NCBI GenBank assembly: GCA_012728595.1
Contig: JAAYEU010000031.1
Location: 1 to 32,682, forward strand
Direction of reading: 5' to 3'
Length of the DNA: 32,682 bases
Source of the DNA: Tissierellia bacterium
GTDB lineage: Bacteria; Bacillota; Clostridia; Tissierellales; Tepidimicrobiaceae
Positions 15,724-24,153 of this stretch are shown one piece after another (the first letter of the stretch is position 1; each line of letters starts with the position of its first letter). Under the pieces are notes generated by a model that saw only the letters and a list, made by a program, of their open reading frames with translations, was not told the DNA's origin and searched no databases. The position numbers and the translations under genes were made by a program.

Positions 15724-15738
15724 TGAGAACGGGTATCA
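15724..15738. promoter_or_regulatory. Fur/PerR-box-like dyad over the suf transcription start
   Basis: TGAGAAC-G-GGTATCA has the 7-1-7 layout of Fur-family boxes (TGATAAT-N-ATTATCA) and matches 10 of 14 positions, with all outer bases conserved. It covers the predicted transcription start, a position suited to repression. An A/T-rich dyad follows (15741-15756). Regulator identity is inference only. Confidence 0.4.
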
Positions 15739-15774
15739 TTTAATAATAATTATTAATGTAAAGGAGAGTACTGT

Positions 15775-16530
15775 ATGAAAAAAACCCTACTTGAAATTAA
15801 GGATTTAAAAGTCAATGTAGAAGAAAAGGAAATAATAAAAGGCTTAAATCTCCAAATCCATGAAGGAGAGATCCATATTATTATGGGGCCTAATGGTAGT
15901 GGAAAATCCACCCTAGCCTACACTCTAATGGGTCATCCTAAATATGAGATTAGCGATGGAGAAATTATATTTGAAGATGAACTAATCAACGATCTTAGGG
16001 CTGATGAAAGGGCTAAGAAGGGAATTTTTCTATCCTTTCAGTATCCAGAAGAAATTCCAGGGGTAACTGTTGAGGAATTTTTAAGAACTGCTAAAACCTC
16101 GGTTACCGGCAAATACCAAGGAATAATGGCCTTTAAAAAGCTATTAAAAGAAAAGATGGAAGAATTAGAAATGGATGAAGAATATGCTACAAGATACTTA
16201 AACCAAGGTTTTTCTGGTGGAGAAAAGAAGAAAAATGAAATACTTCAAATGTCCATCCTGGACCCAAAACTAGCCATACTAGACGAAACGGATTCAGGTT
16301 TAGACGTAGACGCCATAAGAATAGTAGCAGAAGGCGTAAAAAGGGTTCATGATAAGGACAAATCCATCTTAGTAATAACCCACTACAATAAGCTACTAGA
16401 TTACTTAAATCCTGATTATGTTCATATACTCCTAGACGGCAAGATAGTCAAAACTGGTGGAATGGAACTAGCTGAAGAAATCGACAAGCGGGGATATGAA
16501 CATATAAGGGCAAAATATTCTGTTCATTAG
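15775..16530 (+). CDS. sufC: Fe-S assembly ATPase SufC
   Basis: A 251-residue ABC-type ATPase that powers the SufBCD scaffold for Fe-S cluster assembly in the cytoplasm. Walker A is GPNGSGKS at 38-45, the ABC signature is FSGGEKKKNEILQM at 146-159, and Walker B is LAILDETDSGLDVDA at 166-180; the SGGEKK form and DETDSGLD are typical of SufC rather than of transporters. There is no membrane partner. The start at 15775 follows AAAGGAGAG. It is the first gene of sufCBDSU and stops 11 nt before sufB. Confidence 0.98.
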   Translation: MKKTLLEIKDLKVNVEEKEIIKGLNLQIHEGEIHIIMGPNGSGKSTLAYTLMGHPKYEISDGEIIFEDELINDLRADERAKKGIFLSFQYPEEIPGVTVEEFLRTAKTSVTGKYQGIMAFKKLLKEKMEELEMDEEYATRYLNQGFSGGEKKKNEILQMSILDPKLAILDETDSGLDVDAIRIVAEGVKRVHDKDKSILVITHYNKLLDYLNPDYVHILLDGKIVKTGGMELAEEIDKRGYEHIRAKYSVH

Positions 16531-16541
16531 AGGTGAAAGAT

Positions 16542-17948
16542 ATGGAAAGAAAAAAGACCTACATTGAAGACATAGATAGGGGTATTTACGATATTAAAAA
16601 CGAGTTTACCTATAAATATAAATCGGATAAGGGATTAACACCAAAGATAATAATGGAAATTTCTAGGGAGAAAGATGAGCCAAAATGGATGACCGACTTT
16701 AGGCTCAAATCCCTGAAGATATATAACAGTAAGCCCCTTCCAACATGGGGTGCAGACTTATCAGGCCTTGACATAGATAATATAGTTACCTATGTAAGGC
16801 CAGATGCTAGTATGGCCAGCAGTTGGGATGAAGTTCCAGAAGATATTAAGAAGACCTTCGAGGCCTTGGGTATTCCTCAAGCGGAAAGGGAGGCCTTAGC
16901 AGGAGTAGGTGCCCAATACGATTCGGAAGTAGTCTATCACAATGTTAAAGAAGAACTAATAGAACAAGGGGTTATCTACACCGACATGGAAACTGCCCTT
17001 AAGGAATATGAGGATATAGTAAGGGAGCACTTTATGAAATTGATCCCTCCCCACGACCATAAATTTGCTGCACTTCATGGGGCCGTTTGGTCTGGTGGCT
17101 CTTTCGTCTATGTACCAGAAGGAGTGCAAGTAGATATTCCCCTCCAGTCCTACTTTAGATTAAATGCCCCAGGAGCAGGTCAGTTTGAACATACCCTGAT
17201 AATCGTTGAGAAAGGAGCCAGCCTCCATTTCATAGAAGGTTGTTCAGCACCCTTATACAGGGTTACAAATCTTCATGCTGGCTGTGTGGAGCTGTATGTA
17301 AGGGAGGATGCTAAGTTAAGGTACAGTACCATAGAAAACTGGTCCAGAAATATGTATAACTTAAATACCAAGAGGGCTGTAGTCGATAAAAATGGAACTA
17401 TCGAATGGGTTTCAGGTTCCTTTGGCTCTAAGGTGACCATGCTATATCCAATGAGCATATTAAGGGGAGAAGGAGCCAGATCGGAATTTACAGGAATTAC
17501 CTTTGCCTCTTCTGGACAATATTTGGATACAGGCACCAAGGTACTCCATGCTGCTCCGAATACTACCTCCAGCATCAACTCAAAGTCCATCTCAAAAAAT
17601 GGTGGATATGCCTTTTATAGAGGCCTGCTTAAAGTGGCTCCAAACGCTTACGGATGTAAGTCTACCGTATCCTGTGAATCCTTGATGCTGGATAATGAAT
17701 CTGTATCGGATACGGTACCAGTAATAGAGTTACACAACGACGACATTGACATTGGCCATGAGGCTAAAATAGGAAGGATTAGCGATGAGGCTATATTCTA
17801 CCTTATGAGTAGGGGAATAGATGAAGAGGAAGCAAAAGCCATGATAGTTAGAGGCTTTGTTGAGCCTATAACCAAAGAACTTCCATTAGAATATGCCGTT
17901 GAGTTGAATAACTTAATAAATATTGAGCTAGAGGGCTCTATTGGATAG
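16542..17948 (+). CDS. sufB: Fe-S cluster scaffold protein SufB
   Basis: A 468-residue scaffold subunit that with SufC and SufD builds Fe-S clusters. Characteristic segments are LHGAVWSGGSFVYVPEGVQ, NLHAGCVELYV, NAYGCKSTVSCESLML and the C-terminal LHNDDIDIGHEAKIGRISDE, where the family carries its conserved Cys and acidic ligands. I chose ATG 16542 rather than the in-frame GTG 16533, because that GTG is part of the ribosome site AGAGGTG, 6 nt before the ATG. It follows sufC by 11 nt and precedes sufD by 10 nt. Length is normal for the family. Confidence 0.97.
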   Translation: MERKKTYIEDIDRGIYDIKNEFTYKYKSDKGLTPKIIMEISREKDEPKWMTDFRLKSLKIYNSKPLPTWGADLSGLDIDNIVTYVRPDASMASSWDEVPEDIKKTFEALGIPQAEREALAGVGAQYDSEVVYHNVKEELIEQGVIYTDMETALKEYEDIVREHFMKLIPPHDHKFAALHGAVWSGGSFVYVPEGVQVDIPLQSYFRLNAPGAGQFEHTLIIVEKGASLHFIEGCSAPLYRVTNLHAGCVELYVREDAKLRYSTIENWSRNMYNLNTKRAVVDKNGTIEWVSGSFGSKVTMLYPMSILRGEGARSEFTGITFASSGQYLDTGTKVLHAAPNTTSSINSKSISKNGGYAFYRGLLKVAPNAYGCKSTVSCESLMLDNESVSDTVPVIELHNDDIDIGHEAKIGRISDEAIFYLMSRGIDEEEAKAMIVRGFVEPITKELPLEYAVELNNLINIELEGSIG

Positions 17949-17958
17949 GTGGGATAAG

Positions 17959-19023
17959 ATGAAAATAATAGATAGTGAAATTTATTCATTGCCTAAAGAC
18001 ATAGATTATAAGAAGGAGTATCTAAAATTTGAGGCTGCCCTTCCTGAAGGAGTAATACTGGAAAAAATCAATAAGGATAAAAATGAAATAGCATTAGATT
18101 ATCTAATAGCTAAAGAATTTGAGGAAGCTAAAGATCAACTTACTCCTCTTGTGGAAGAATCCTATAATACTGGGGTAGTGTTTTATCTTCCTAAGGATGT
18201 TAAAGTAGACCAACCTATTAAAATAGAATTCAATATGGATGATGATAACCCAGTGGTCATCAATCAAAATATCATAGTAGCTGATACTGCAAGTGAAGCA
18301 ACTATTATCATAGACTATACTTCTAGTGAAGGAGTAGAAGCCTTCCATCAGGGAATTACTAAGATATTTGCCAAAGACAAGGCCAAAATAAATGTCATCA
18401 AAATACAAAGAATGGATAACAAAGCTAAAAGCTCTGATACAAATATTGGCTTTATAAAAGGCCAAGGCCAAATCAATTGGATATCCGTAGAATTAGGAAG
18501 TGCTATTACCGTTTCCCATTATTCAAATTATCTAGAAGGAGAAGCTAGTGGATCCAACCTTTCTTCCATCTATCTAGGAGATGGAAATAGAAAGATAGAT
18601 TTAGAGTATTCTATGATCCATAAAGGTCCAAGGAGTATCAGCAATATCGAAACTAAAGGGGTTCTAATGGATGAGGCTGAAAAGATATTTAAGGGGAACT
18701 TAGACTTTAAAAAGGGAGCAAGGCGTTCTAAGGGAGTAGAGGAAGAATACGTAATACTATTAGACCCTACAGTAAAAGCCGACTCCATCCCTGCCCTACT
18801 TTGCCATGAAGACGATGTGGAAGGAGAGCACGCAGCCAGTGCAGGGCAGATTAACGAAAGTAAGCTCTTTTATCTTATGAGTAGGGGCTTAGATGAAAGG
18901 AAAGCCAAAAAATTGATAGTGGAAGCCTCCTTTAGACCAATAATCGACAAAATCCCCTTTGAAGACTACCGTCAAATAGTAATAGATGAAGTTGAGAGGA
19001 GATTTATGGATGACAAGAATTAA
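17959..19023 (+). CDS. sufD: Fe-S cluster assembly protein SufD
   Basis: A 354-residue paralogue of SufB and third subunit of the SufBCD complex. It lacks the long SufB core and ends with LCHEDDVEGEHAASAGQINE followed by LFYLMSRGLDERKAKKLIVE, the conserved beta-helix and C-terminal helical region of SufD. The start ATG 17959 has AGGTGG 7 nt upstream; the ORF can be extended to a TTG at 17941 but that would overlap sufB without a ribosome site. Its last 14 nt overlap the start of sufS. Confidence 0.95.
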   Translation: MKIIDSEIYSLPKDIDYKKEYLKFEAALPEGVILEKINKDKNEIALDYLIAKEFEEAKDQLTPLVEESYNTGVVFYLPKDVKVDQPIKIEFNMDDDNPVVINQNIIVADTASEATIIIDYTSSEGVEAFHQGITKIFAKDKAKINVIKIQRMDNKAKSSDTNIGFIKGQGQINWISVELGSAITVSHYSNYLEGEASGSNLSSIYLGDGNRKIDLEYSMIHKGPRSISNIETKGVLMDEAEKIFKGNLDFKKGARRSKGVEEEYVILLDPTVKADSIPALLCHEDDVEGEHAASAGQINESKLFYLMSRGLDERKAKKLIVEASFRPIIDKIPFEDYRQIVIDEVERRFMDDKN

Positions 19024-20248
19024 CCCGGAAATAATCAAAAAGGATTTTCCCATATTCAACCAAGATATCCATGGAAGAAAATTGGTATATCTAGACAATG
19101 GGGCTACTACCCAAAAGCCCCTTCAAGTTATTGAAGCTATGGCTGGATACAATAAAATAGCCCATGGAAACCCCCACAGAGGGGCTCATAAACTGAGCGT
19201 AGAGGCAACAAAAGCCTATAATTCATCCAAGGAAACGGTTAGGAAATTCATCAATGCCAAGTCTACAGAGGAAATAATATTTACAAGGAATACTACCGAA
19301 TCCCTAAATCTAATTGCCTACTCCTATGGGAGGGAATTTATAAATGAAGGAGATGAAATCCTATTAGCAATTTCAGAACACCATAGCAATATCCTTCCCT
19401 GGCAGAGGCTAGCAAAAGAAAGGAAAGCAATATTAAAGTACATGTACTTAAATGCTGAAGGTAGAATCCCCCTAGATGAGATTAAAAACAAGATTAGTGA
19501 GAAGACCAAGCTAGTAAGTGTAGGCCACATGTCCAATGTATTGGGTACCATCCATCCAGTTGAAGAGATTATCCACCATGCCCATAGGGTGGGTGCAGTG
19601 GTAGTAGTAGATGGAGCCCAAAGCGCTCCCCACATGAAGGTGGATGTGCAAGAGATGGATGCAGACTTTTTCGTTTTCTCTGGCCATAAGATGCTTGGCC
19701 CTATGGGAATTGGTGTACTGTATGGTAAGAAGGAAATACTAGAAAAGATGTCCCCCTTCCTATTGGGGGGAGACATGATAGAATATGTCTATGAACAGGA
19801 AGCCACCTTTGCTCCCCTACCTTATAGGTTGGAGGCAGGTACCCAAAATGTTGAGGGGGCTGTAGGAATCAAAGCGGCAATGGAATATCTAGAAAAAATT
19901 GGGCTAGATAAGATTGAAGAACATGAGAAGGAATTAACCCAATACGCCTTGGATAGAATGTTAAGCCTTCCCTATATAGATATAATTGGCCCCAAGGATT
20001 TAGAAATGAGAGGGGGGCTAATATCCTTCACCATAGATGGGATACACCCCCACGATATCGCAACTATATTAGACTCCTACGGGGTTGCCATAAGGGCAGG
20101 ACATCACTGTACCCAACCCCTAATGAGATTTTTAGATCTTCATGCAACTTCTAGGATTAGCTTTTACCTATATAATACAAAGGACGATGTGGACCAATTT
20201 ATTGAAGGAGTTAAAAATGTAAGGAAGTGGTTTGGATATGGATCTTAA
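19010..20248 (+). CDS. sufS: Cysteine desulfurase SufS
   Basis: A 412-residue group II PLP cysteine desulfurase that takes sulfur from cysteine as a persulfide. PLP is on Lys227 in FVFSGHKMLGPMGIG; the persulfide cysteine is Cys367 in RAGHHCTQP, the short-loop form of SufS; NPHRGAHKLS and DGAQSAPH are other family motifs. I chose ATG 19010 (MTRINPEIIKKDFP), with GAGAGGAG 8 nt upstream; the in-frame ATG at 18986 would add eight residues with no ribosome site. It overlaps sufD by 14 nt and sufU by 11 nt, so translation is probably coupled. Confidence 0.97.
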   Translation: MTRINPEIIKKDFPIFNQDIHGRKLVYLDNGATTQKPLQVIEAMAGYNKIAHGNPHRGAHKLSVEATKAYNSSKETVRKFINAKSTEEIIFTRNTTESLNLIAYSYGREFINEGDEILLAISEHHSNILPWQRLAKERKAILKYMYLNAEGRIPLDEIKNKISEKTKLVSVGHMSNVLGTIHPVEEIIHHAHRVGAVVVVDGAQSAPHMKVDVQEMDADFFVFSGHKMLGPMGIGVLYGKKEILEKMSPFLLGGDMIEYVYEQEATFAPLPYRLEAGTQNVEGAVGIKAAMEYLEKIGLDKIEEHEKELTQYALDRMLSLPYIDIIGPKDLEMRGGLISFTIDGIHPHDIATILDSYGVAIRAGHHCTQPLMRFLDLHATSRISFYLYNTKDDVDQFIEGVKNVRKWFGYGS

Positions 20249-20666
20249 TTCAATATATTCTCAACTTATCATGGAGCACAATAGAAGCGGACACAATAAA
20301 AAACATTTACCCAATCCAGATATAACCGAAAAAGGCCATAACCCCAGCTGTGGAGACGATATCACTTTGGAGTTAAAACTTAATGGAGATACTATAGAGG
20401 ATGCTGCCTTTACAGGGGTAGGCTGTGCCATATCCCAAGCATCTACCTCCATGATGATAGATTTAATAAAGGGCAATACCATAGAGGAGGCCTTAAAGTT
20501 AGTAGAAATATTCCTAGGAATGATCAAGAAGGAAGTTACGAATGAAGAAGAGCTGGAGAAATTGGAAGACGCCATAGTCCTTCAAAATATCTCCAATATG
20601 CCTGCCAGGGTAAAGTGTGCTGTGTTAGCATGGCATACTCTGAAGGAAGCTCTTTCGGATGTGTAG
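20238..20666 (+). CDS. sufU: SufU-type sulfur-transfer protein (IscU-like)
   Basis: A 142-residue zinc-dependent sulfurtransferase that accepts persulfide sulfur from SufS and hands it to SufBCD. The three conserved cysteines are Cys38 (NPSCGDD, with Asp40), Cys63 (GVGCAISQAS) and Cys127 (RVKCAVLAW). The stretch between residues 63 and 127 carries the ~18-residue insertion (IFLGMIKKEVTNEEELEKLE) that separates SufU from IscU. I chose ATG 20238; an in-frame TTG at 20232 is an alternative. It overlaps sufS by 11 nt and is the last suf gene, followed by a terminator. Confidence 0.96.
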   Translation: MDLNSIYSQLIMEHNRSGHNKKHLPNPDITEKGHNPSCGDDITLELKLNGDTIEDAAFTGVGCAISQASTSMMIDLIKGNTIEEALKLVEIFLGMIKKEVTNEEELEKLEDAIVLQNISNMPARVKCAVLAWHTLKEALSDV

Positions 20667-20710
20667 TAAAAAGGCTGTTCCCTTAATTTAATATGGGAAT
20701 GGCCTTTTTT
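20667..20710 (+). terminator. Intrinsic terminator of the suf operon
   Basis: AAGGCTGTTCCC pairs with GGGAATGGCCTT (12 bp including two G-U pairs), loop of about 14 nt, then a T-run. It begins right after the sufU stop. Confidence 0.88.
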
Positions 20711-20795
20711 ATTTTGTAAAGGATTTCTACTTTTGAAGTGGTAGTCTCCGGCATATTTATAAAGAACGGCATCTCCAGCCAAAGATTTGTCAAAG

Positions 20796-20825
20796 GTGGG
20801 ACAGAGGGTCTGGTCCCTTGTCCCA
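20796..20825. repeat. G/C-rich imperfect palindrome, REP-like, after the pyrophosphatase gene
   Basis: TGGGACAGAGGG and CCCTTGTCCCA pair to about 11 bp with one bulged G around the loop TCTGGT. It touches the stop codon of the pyrophosphatase gene (minus strand) and has no U-run in either direction, so it is not a standard terminator. Its G/C content contrasts with the surrounding A/T-rich sequence. GGGAC...GTCCC units of this kind are common as dispersed palindromes in clostridial genomes; only one copy is in this window. Confidence 0.4.
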
Positions 20826-22487
20826 TTACATCTGCATTTCTTCCATATTTATTATAGCTGTAGTTATTGGCGGTACTACTTGCTTCTTCCTAGAAAGTAC
20901 TCCTGCTGCATAGAAGGAATTATTTTCAATGGTCTTTCCAAAGGCATCGGCTATTAGTTCCTTATATTCTCCTACTACTACCATTTCTGAGGCCTCATTG
21001 AATATATCCGTTAACATTAATATAAATGTAGCATATCCCTGACTCTTTCGCCTTTCTTCCATAACCGATATTAAGTCTGGCTTTAAATCCTTTAGACTCT
21101 CTAGGTCCATAGTATATACTTGGGCAATACCCACCTTGTTTTCGTTTATATTGAACACCTTAAAATCTTGATTTAATAATTGTTCTGGAGTTTTATCTGC
21201 TAAGGATGTTCCAGCCTTAAACATCTCCATAGCAAATTCTTCTACATTCAGATCTGCAATTCTAGCCAATCTTTCTAGCATCATTTTATCCGTATTGGTG
21301 GATGTTGGCGACTTAAATAAGAGGGTATCGGATATTATAGCAGCTGCTAATATTCCAGCTATTTTCTTTGAAGGCCTCCTACCACTTTCAAACATTATAG
21401 ATGCGATTATGGTGGAAGTACTACCTACTGGTTCGTTTCTAAAGTAAATGGGGTGTCCTGTATATACATCTGCAATCCTATGGTGGTCTATGATTTCTAA
21501 TATCTCACATTCTTCAAGCCCATCTACAGATTGACTTCTTTCATTATGGTCTACTAAGATTACCTTCTTCTTCATGCTGGATATTAAGTGGTATCTAGAA
21601 ATTAGCCCTACTACCCTATTGTTATTATTATCATCTATTACTGGATAAGATCTGTATCTAGTCTGGGACATCTTATCCTTGACGTTGTCCACTAAATCGT
21701 CAAGGGTAAAGGTTACTATATTCTCCTTAGTCATTACCTGGCTAATAGGTATAGATTGGGTTATTAGTCTAGATGCTGTAAAGGTATCATGTGGCGTTGA
21801 TATAAGGGTAACCCCCTTTTCTTCAGCCAGCTTTATTATATCCTCATCTATTTTCACATTGCCCGTTACTATCATTAGGGAGATACTGTTTTTTATTGCA
21901 ATTTCTTGAACATCTTTCCTATTACCGCATATGACTATGTCGTTTTCTTCCAAATATTCTATCATGGTTTTAGGGTCCATGGCTAAGACTAAAATTTTCC
22001 CACATAAAGGTTTCCTATTCTCTGGAATTACAATGGCCTCAGCTGATAATGTATCTATTATGTTATCTATGGTTGTACCAGATTTTCCTAAAATGCCGTT
22101 GTCCCAAACATCTATGTAGGAAGATATGATATCGGAAATAGTTACTATCCCACAAAGCTGCTCATTTTCATCTACAACTGGAAGGCTGTTTAAATTATTC
22201 CTCTTCATTATCTCCAAGGCCATCCTATGGGATATATCTGGACTAACTGGAGCAATTTTGTCAAAATCTAAATCCTCCACACTAAGCCTTACCGTTTCTA
22301 ATAGCATGGGAGCTTCTACTCCAAAATAGTCTAAAATAAATTTGGTTTCCCTGTTTATAGGCCCTAATCTTACAGGAATTGCATTAACATCTCCATTACC
22401 ATTTTTATATTCTGCATAGGCTATAGCAGAACATATAGAATCTGAATCTGGATTTTTATGCCCTATTATATACACCGTTTCTTTCAT
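20826..22487 (-). CDS. Family II (Mn/Co-dependent) inorganic pyrophosphatase with regulatory CBS-DRTGG-CBS insert
   Basis: A 553-residue DHH-superfamily pyrophosphatase that hydrolyses PPi to two phosphates. The N-terminal catalytic motif is IIGHKNPDSDSICSAIAYAE (metal ligands His10, Asp14, Asp16); the DHH core resumes with ILVDHNE and IIDHHRIAD, and PVGSTSTIIASIM precedes the DHHA2 domain. Between them are a CBS domain (about 70-125), a DRTGG-like domain and a second CBS (about 245-305). In characterised CBS-pyrophosphatases this insert binds adenine nucleotides and diadenosine polyphosphates to tune activity. I chose ATG 22487 because GGAGG lies 7 nt upstream. It closes the mevalonate gene unit; PPi is made by prenyl transfer. 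Confidence 0.93.
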   Translation of the reverse strand: MKETVYIIGHKNPDSDSICSAIAYAEYKNGNGDVNAIPVRLGPINRETKFILDYFGVEAPMLLETVRLSVEDLDFDKIAPVSPDISHRMALEIMKRNNLNSLPVVDENEQLCGIVTISDIISSYIDVWDNGILGKSGTTIDNIIDTLSAEAIVIPENRKPLCGKILVLAMDPKTMIEYLEENDIVICGNRKDVQEIAIKNSISLMIVTGNVKIDEDIIKLAEEKGVTLISTPHDTFTASRLITQSIPISQVMTKENIVTFTLDDLVDNVKDKMSQTRYRSYPVIDDNNNNRVVGLISRYHLISSMKKKVILVDHNERSQSVDGLEECEILEIIDHHRIADVYTGHPIYFRNEPVGSTSTIIASIMFESGRRPSKKIAGILAAAIISDTLLFKSPTSTNTDKMMLERLARIADLNVEEFAMEMFKAGTSLADKTPEQLLNQDFKVFNINENKVGIAQVYTMDLESLKDLKPDLISVMEERRKSQGYATFILMLTDIFNEASEMVVVGEYKELIADAFGKTIENNSFYAAGVLSRKKQVVPPITTAIINMEEMQM

Positions 22488-22526
22488 GATATCCCTCCAA
22501 CAAAATATACTGTGCAAATTCCAATA

Positions 22527-23045
22527 TCACTCTTGTTCAATTATTCTTAATCTTTCCTTTTCTAAATCTTCAATTGCCCTAATGGTATCTTCTAAGTCTG
22601 ATTCTAATCTTCTCATTATGCTGTTAACCTTATCTATAGTACTCCTTACCCTACGCTTAGCATCATTAATCCTGGATTGAACTGTCAAATCGGCAAACAA
22701 GCCATCAAAGAAATAGTCTGCAAAGGTTAAGAATGACCCAATTTCTATGTCAATATCCACATGGCCTCCTACATCCTCTAGTTCCCTGTAAAATTTGGCA
22801 AGTAAGCTTTGAGCTCTTGGGATTTCAGATTTTGCTTTTTCCAATTTTGAATGCTTGGCCATAGTTACAAGCATGCCGCCGCCTAGCACATCCCATAATC
22901 CCCAGCTACTGGCAGAATCTAAGTTCCTATTAACCTGTCTAAGGGAATAAAGAAGGTTTTTTCCAGTTTCAATCGCCTCCTCTATCTCCTTCTTCCTATC
23001 TATATAATAGGCTTTCTTCTCCATAATCTCATCTAAATTCTTCAT
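22527..23045 (-). CDS. Uncharacterised coiled-coil protein with a WGLWDVLGGG motif
   Basis: I do not recognise a named family. The 172-residue product has no signal peptide or clear membrane segment. Residues 1-45 and 120-172 are heptad-like charged helices, probably coiled coils. Between them is a glycine-rich motif, SASSWGLWDVLGGGMLVTMA (residues 44-63), then a helix. I chose ATG 23045 (MKNLDEIMEKKAYYID) for its AAAGGAGGATTAT site; an in-frame extension to 23132 would run into the phosphomevalonate kinase gene. It lies 36 nt after that gene and 40 nt before the pyrophosphatase, so it belongs to the same unit. A structural or membrane-edge role would be only a guess. Confidence 0.75.
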   Translation of the reverse strand: MKNLDEIMEKKAYYIDRKKEIEEAIETGKNLLYSLRQVNRNLDSASSWGLWDVLGGGMLVTMAKHSKLEKAKSEIPRAQSLLAKFYRELEDVGGHVDIDIEIGSFLTFADYFFDGLFADLTVQSRINDAKRRVRSTIDKVNSIMRRLESDLEDTIRAIEDLEKERLRIIEQE

Positions 23046-23080
23046 ATAATCCTCCTTTCCCAATAACCCCTTAAATAGAT

Positions 23081-24139
23081 TTATCCATAATAAGGGTTTA
23101 CTGGTAAATGTCTTATTCCTGCTTTTTCCCACTCCTCTATCACTTGAGGCAAATATTTATCATCTTTAAAAATGGCAATTCCACAATCTCCTCCCCCTGC
23201 ACCAGAGGATTTGGCATAGCCATCATATTTTAATGCTATATCATATAATCGGGTCAATAAAGGGGTTTCTATAGCTACACTTAAATCTTTTTCTAAATCG
23301 ACTAAAAGCTTTCTATTTACATGGATTTGTTTTTGGATTTGCTCTATATCCTTTTTTTTAAAAGCTTCTGCCATCTTTTCTACACATCTTTTACTCCTAT
23401 ATAAAAATTTTTCATAAGCTATTCTATCTATGCTTTTTCTACCATCAACTTTAGCCACTAGCTTAGAAGTGCTTGCTGGCTTACCCGTCCAACCGACCAT
23501 CAGTTTTAGCTCTTTGGGAGGTAGTAGGGCCCTAATTGAAAGATTAGGCCAGGGCGTATTCAACAATTGGGTAAGGCTTTTTCTCCTCACTTCTTCTAAT
23601 ACCCAGTCCCTGTCAAAAGAAGTATAATAAATCCATCCTCCATAGGCGCTTGCAGCAATATCGCCAGCTGAACCCCTTTTATTTATGGATAGATTGGCCA
23701 GAGCGGCTAGTTTAAATAGCTCCTTTTTAGATATTTCCAATCCATAATATTTACATAAAGCCTTTACTGTAGCCACCGTAACAGCTGCACTGGAACCAAG
23801 GCCATATTTTTCTCCTGCTTCCGATTCCAGCTGGCTAGTTACTCCCAAATGGTAATAGCCCAATTTTTTCCCCTGCTCTTTTGCATAAGCTTCGATAGTT
23901 TTCATGGCAGCTAATATATAGGAAAGTCTACTGTTATTTTCACTTAATACAATTTCACCATCTATCCTCGTCCAATGGACTTTGCTGCCAGCGGCAGTAA
24001 TACTTCCCCCATCTAAAGCTTCCTTTAAAGTAATGGTAATGCCCCTATCAACAGCCACTAGAATTGCTGGATAACCTGCTTCCACAACAGCATATTCACC
24101 AGCTATATAAAGTTTACCGGGAGCAAAGCTTTCAATCAT
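23081..24139 (-). CDS. Phosphomevalonate kinase
   Basis: A 352-residue GHMP kinase that makes mevalonate 5-diphosphate from phosphomevalonate. N-terminus SFAPGKLYIAGEYAVVEAGY and the ATP-loop motif GLGSSAAV (113-120) mark the family, and SSGAGGGDCGIAIF near the C-terminus is the third GHMP motif as found in bacterial phosphomevalonate kinases. The start at 24139 follows AAAGGAGATGTAATAG. It lies 14 nt after the decarboxylase gene; together with the two upstream genes it completes the ATP-dependent steps from mevalonate to isopentenyl diphosphate. Isopentenyl isomerase and the HMG-CoA genes are not in the window. Confidence 0.92.
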   Translation of the reverse strand: MIESFAPGKLYIAGEYAVVEAGYPAILVAVDRGITITLKEALDGGSITAAGSKVHWTRIDGEIVLSENNSRLSYILAAMKTIEAYAKEQGKKLGYYHLGVTSQLESEAGEKYGLGSSAAVTVATVKALCKYYGLEISKKELFKLAALANLSINKRGSAGDIAASAYGGWIYYTSFDRDWVLEEVRRKSLTQLLNTPWPNLSIRALLPPKELKLMVGWTGKPASTSKLVAKVDGRKSIDRIAYEKFLYRSKRCVEKMAEAFKKKDIEQIQKQIHVNRKLLVDLEKDLSVAIETPLLTRLYDIALKYDGYAKSSGAGGGDCGIAIFKDDKYLPQVIEEWEKAGIRHLPVNPYYG

Positions 24140-24153
24140 CTATTACATCTCCT

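Noticed and set aside
20796-20825. Rho-independent terminator of the pyrophosphatase gene.
   Set aside because: The hairpin is G/C-rich but followed by CACCTTTG in the transcript, with no U-run. Recorded as a REP-like repeat instead.
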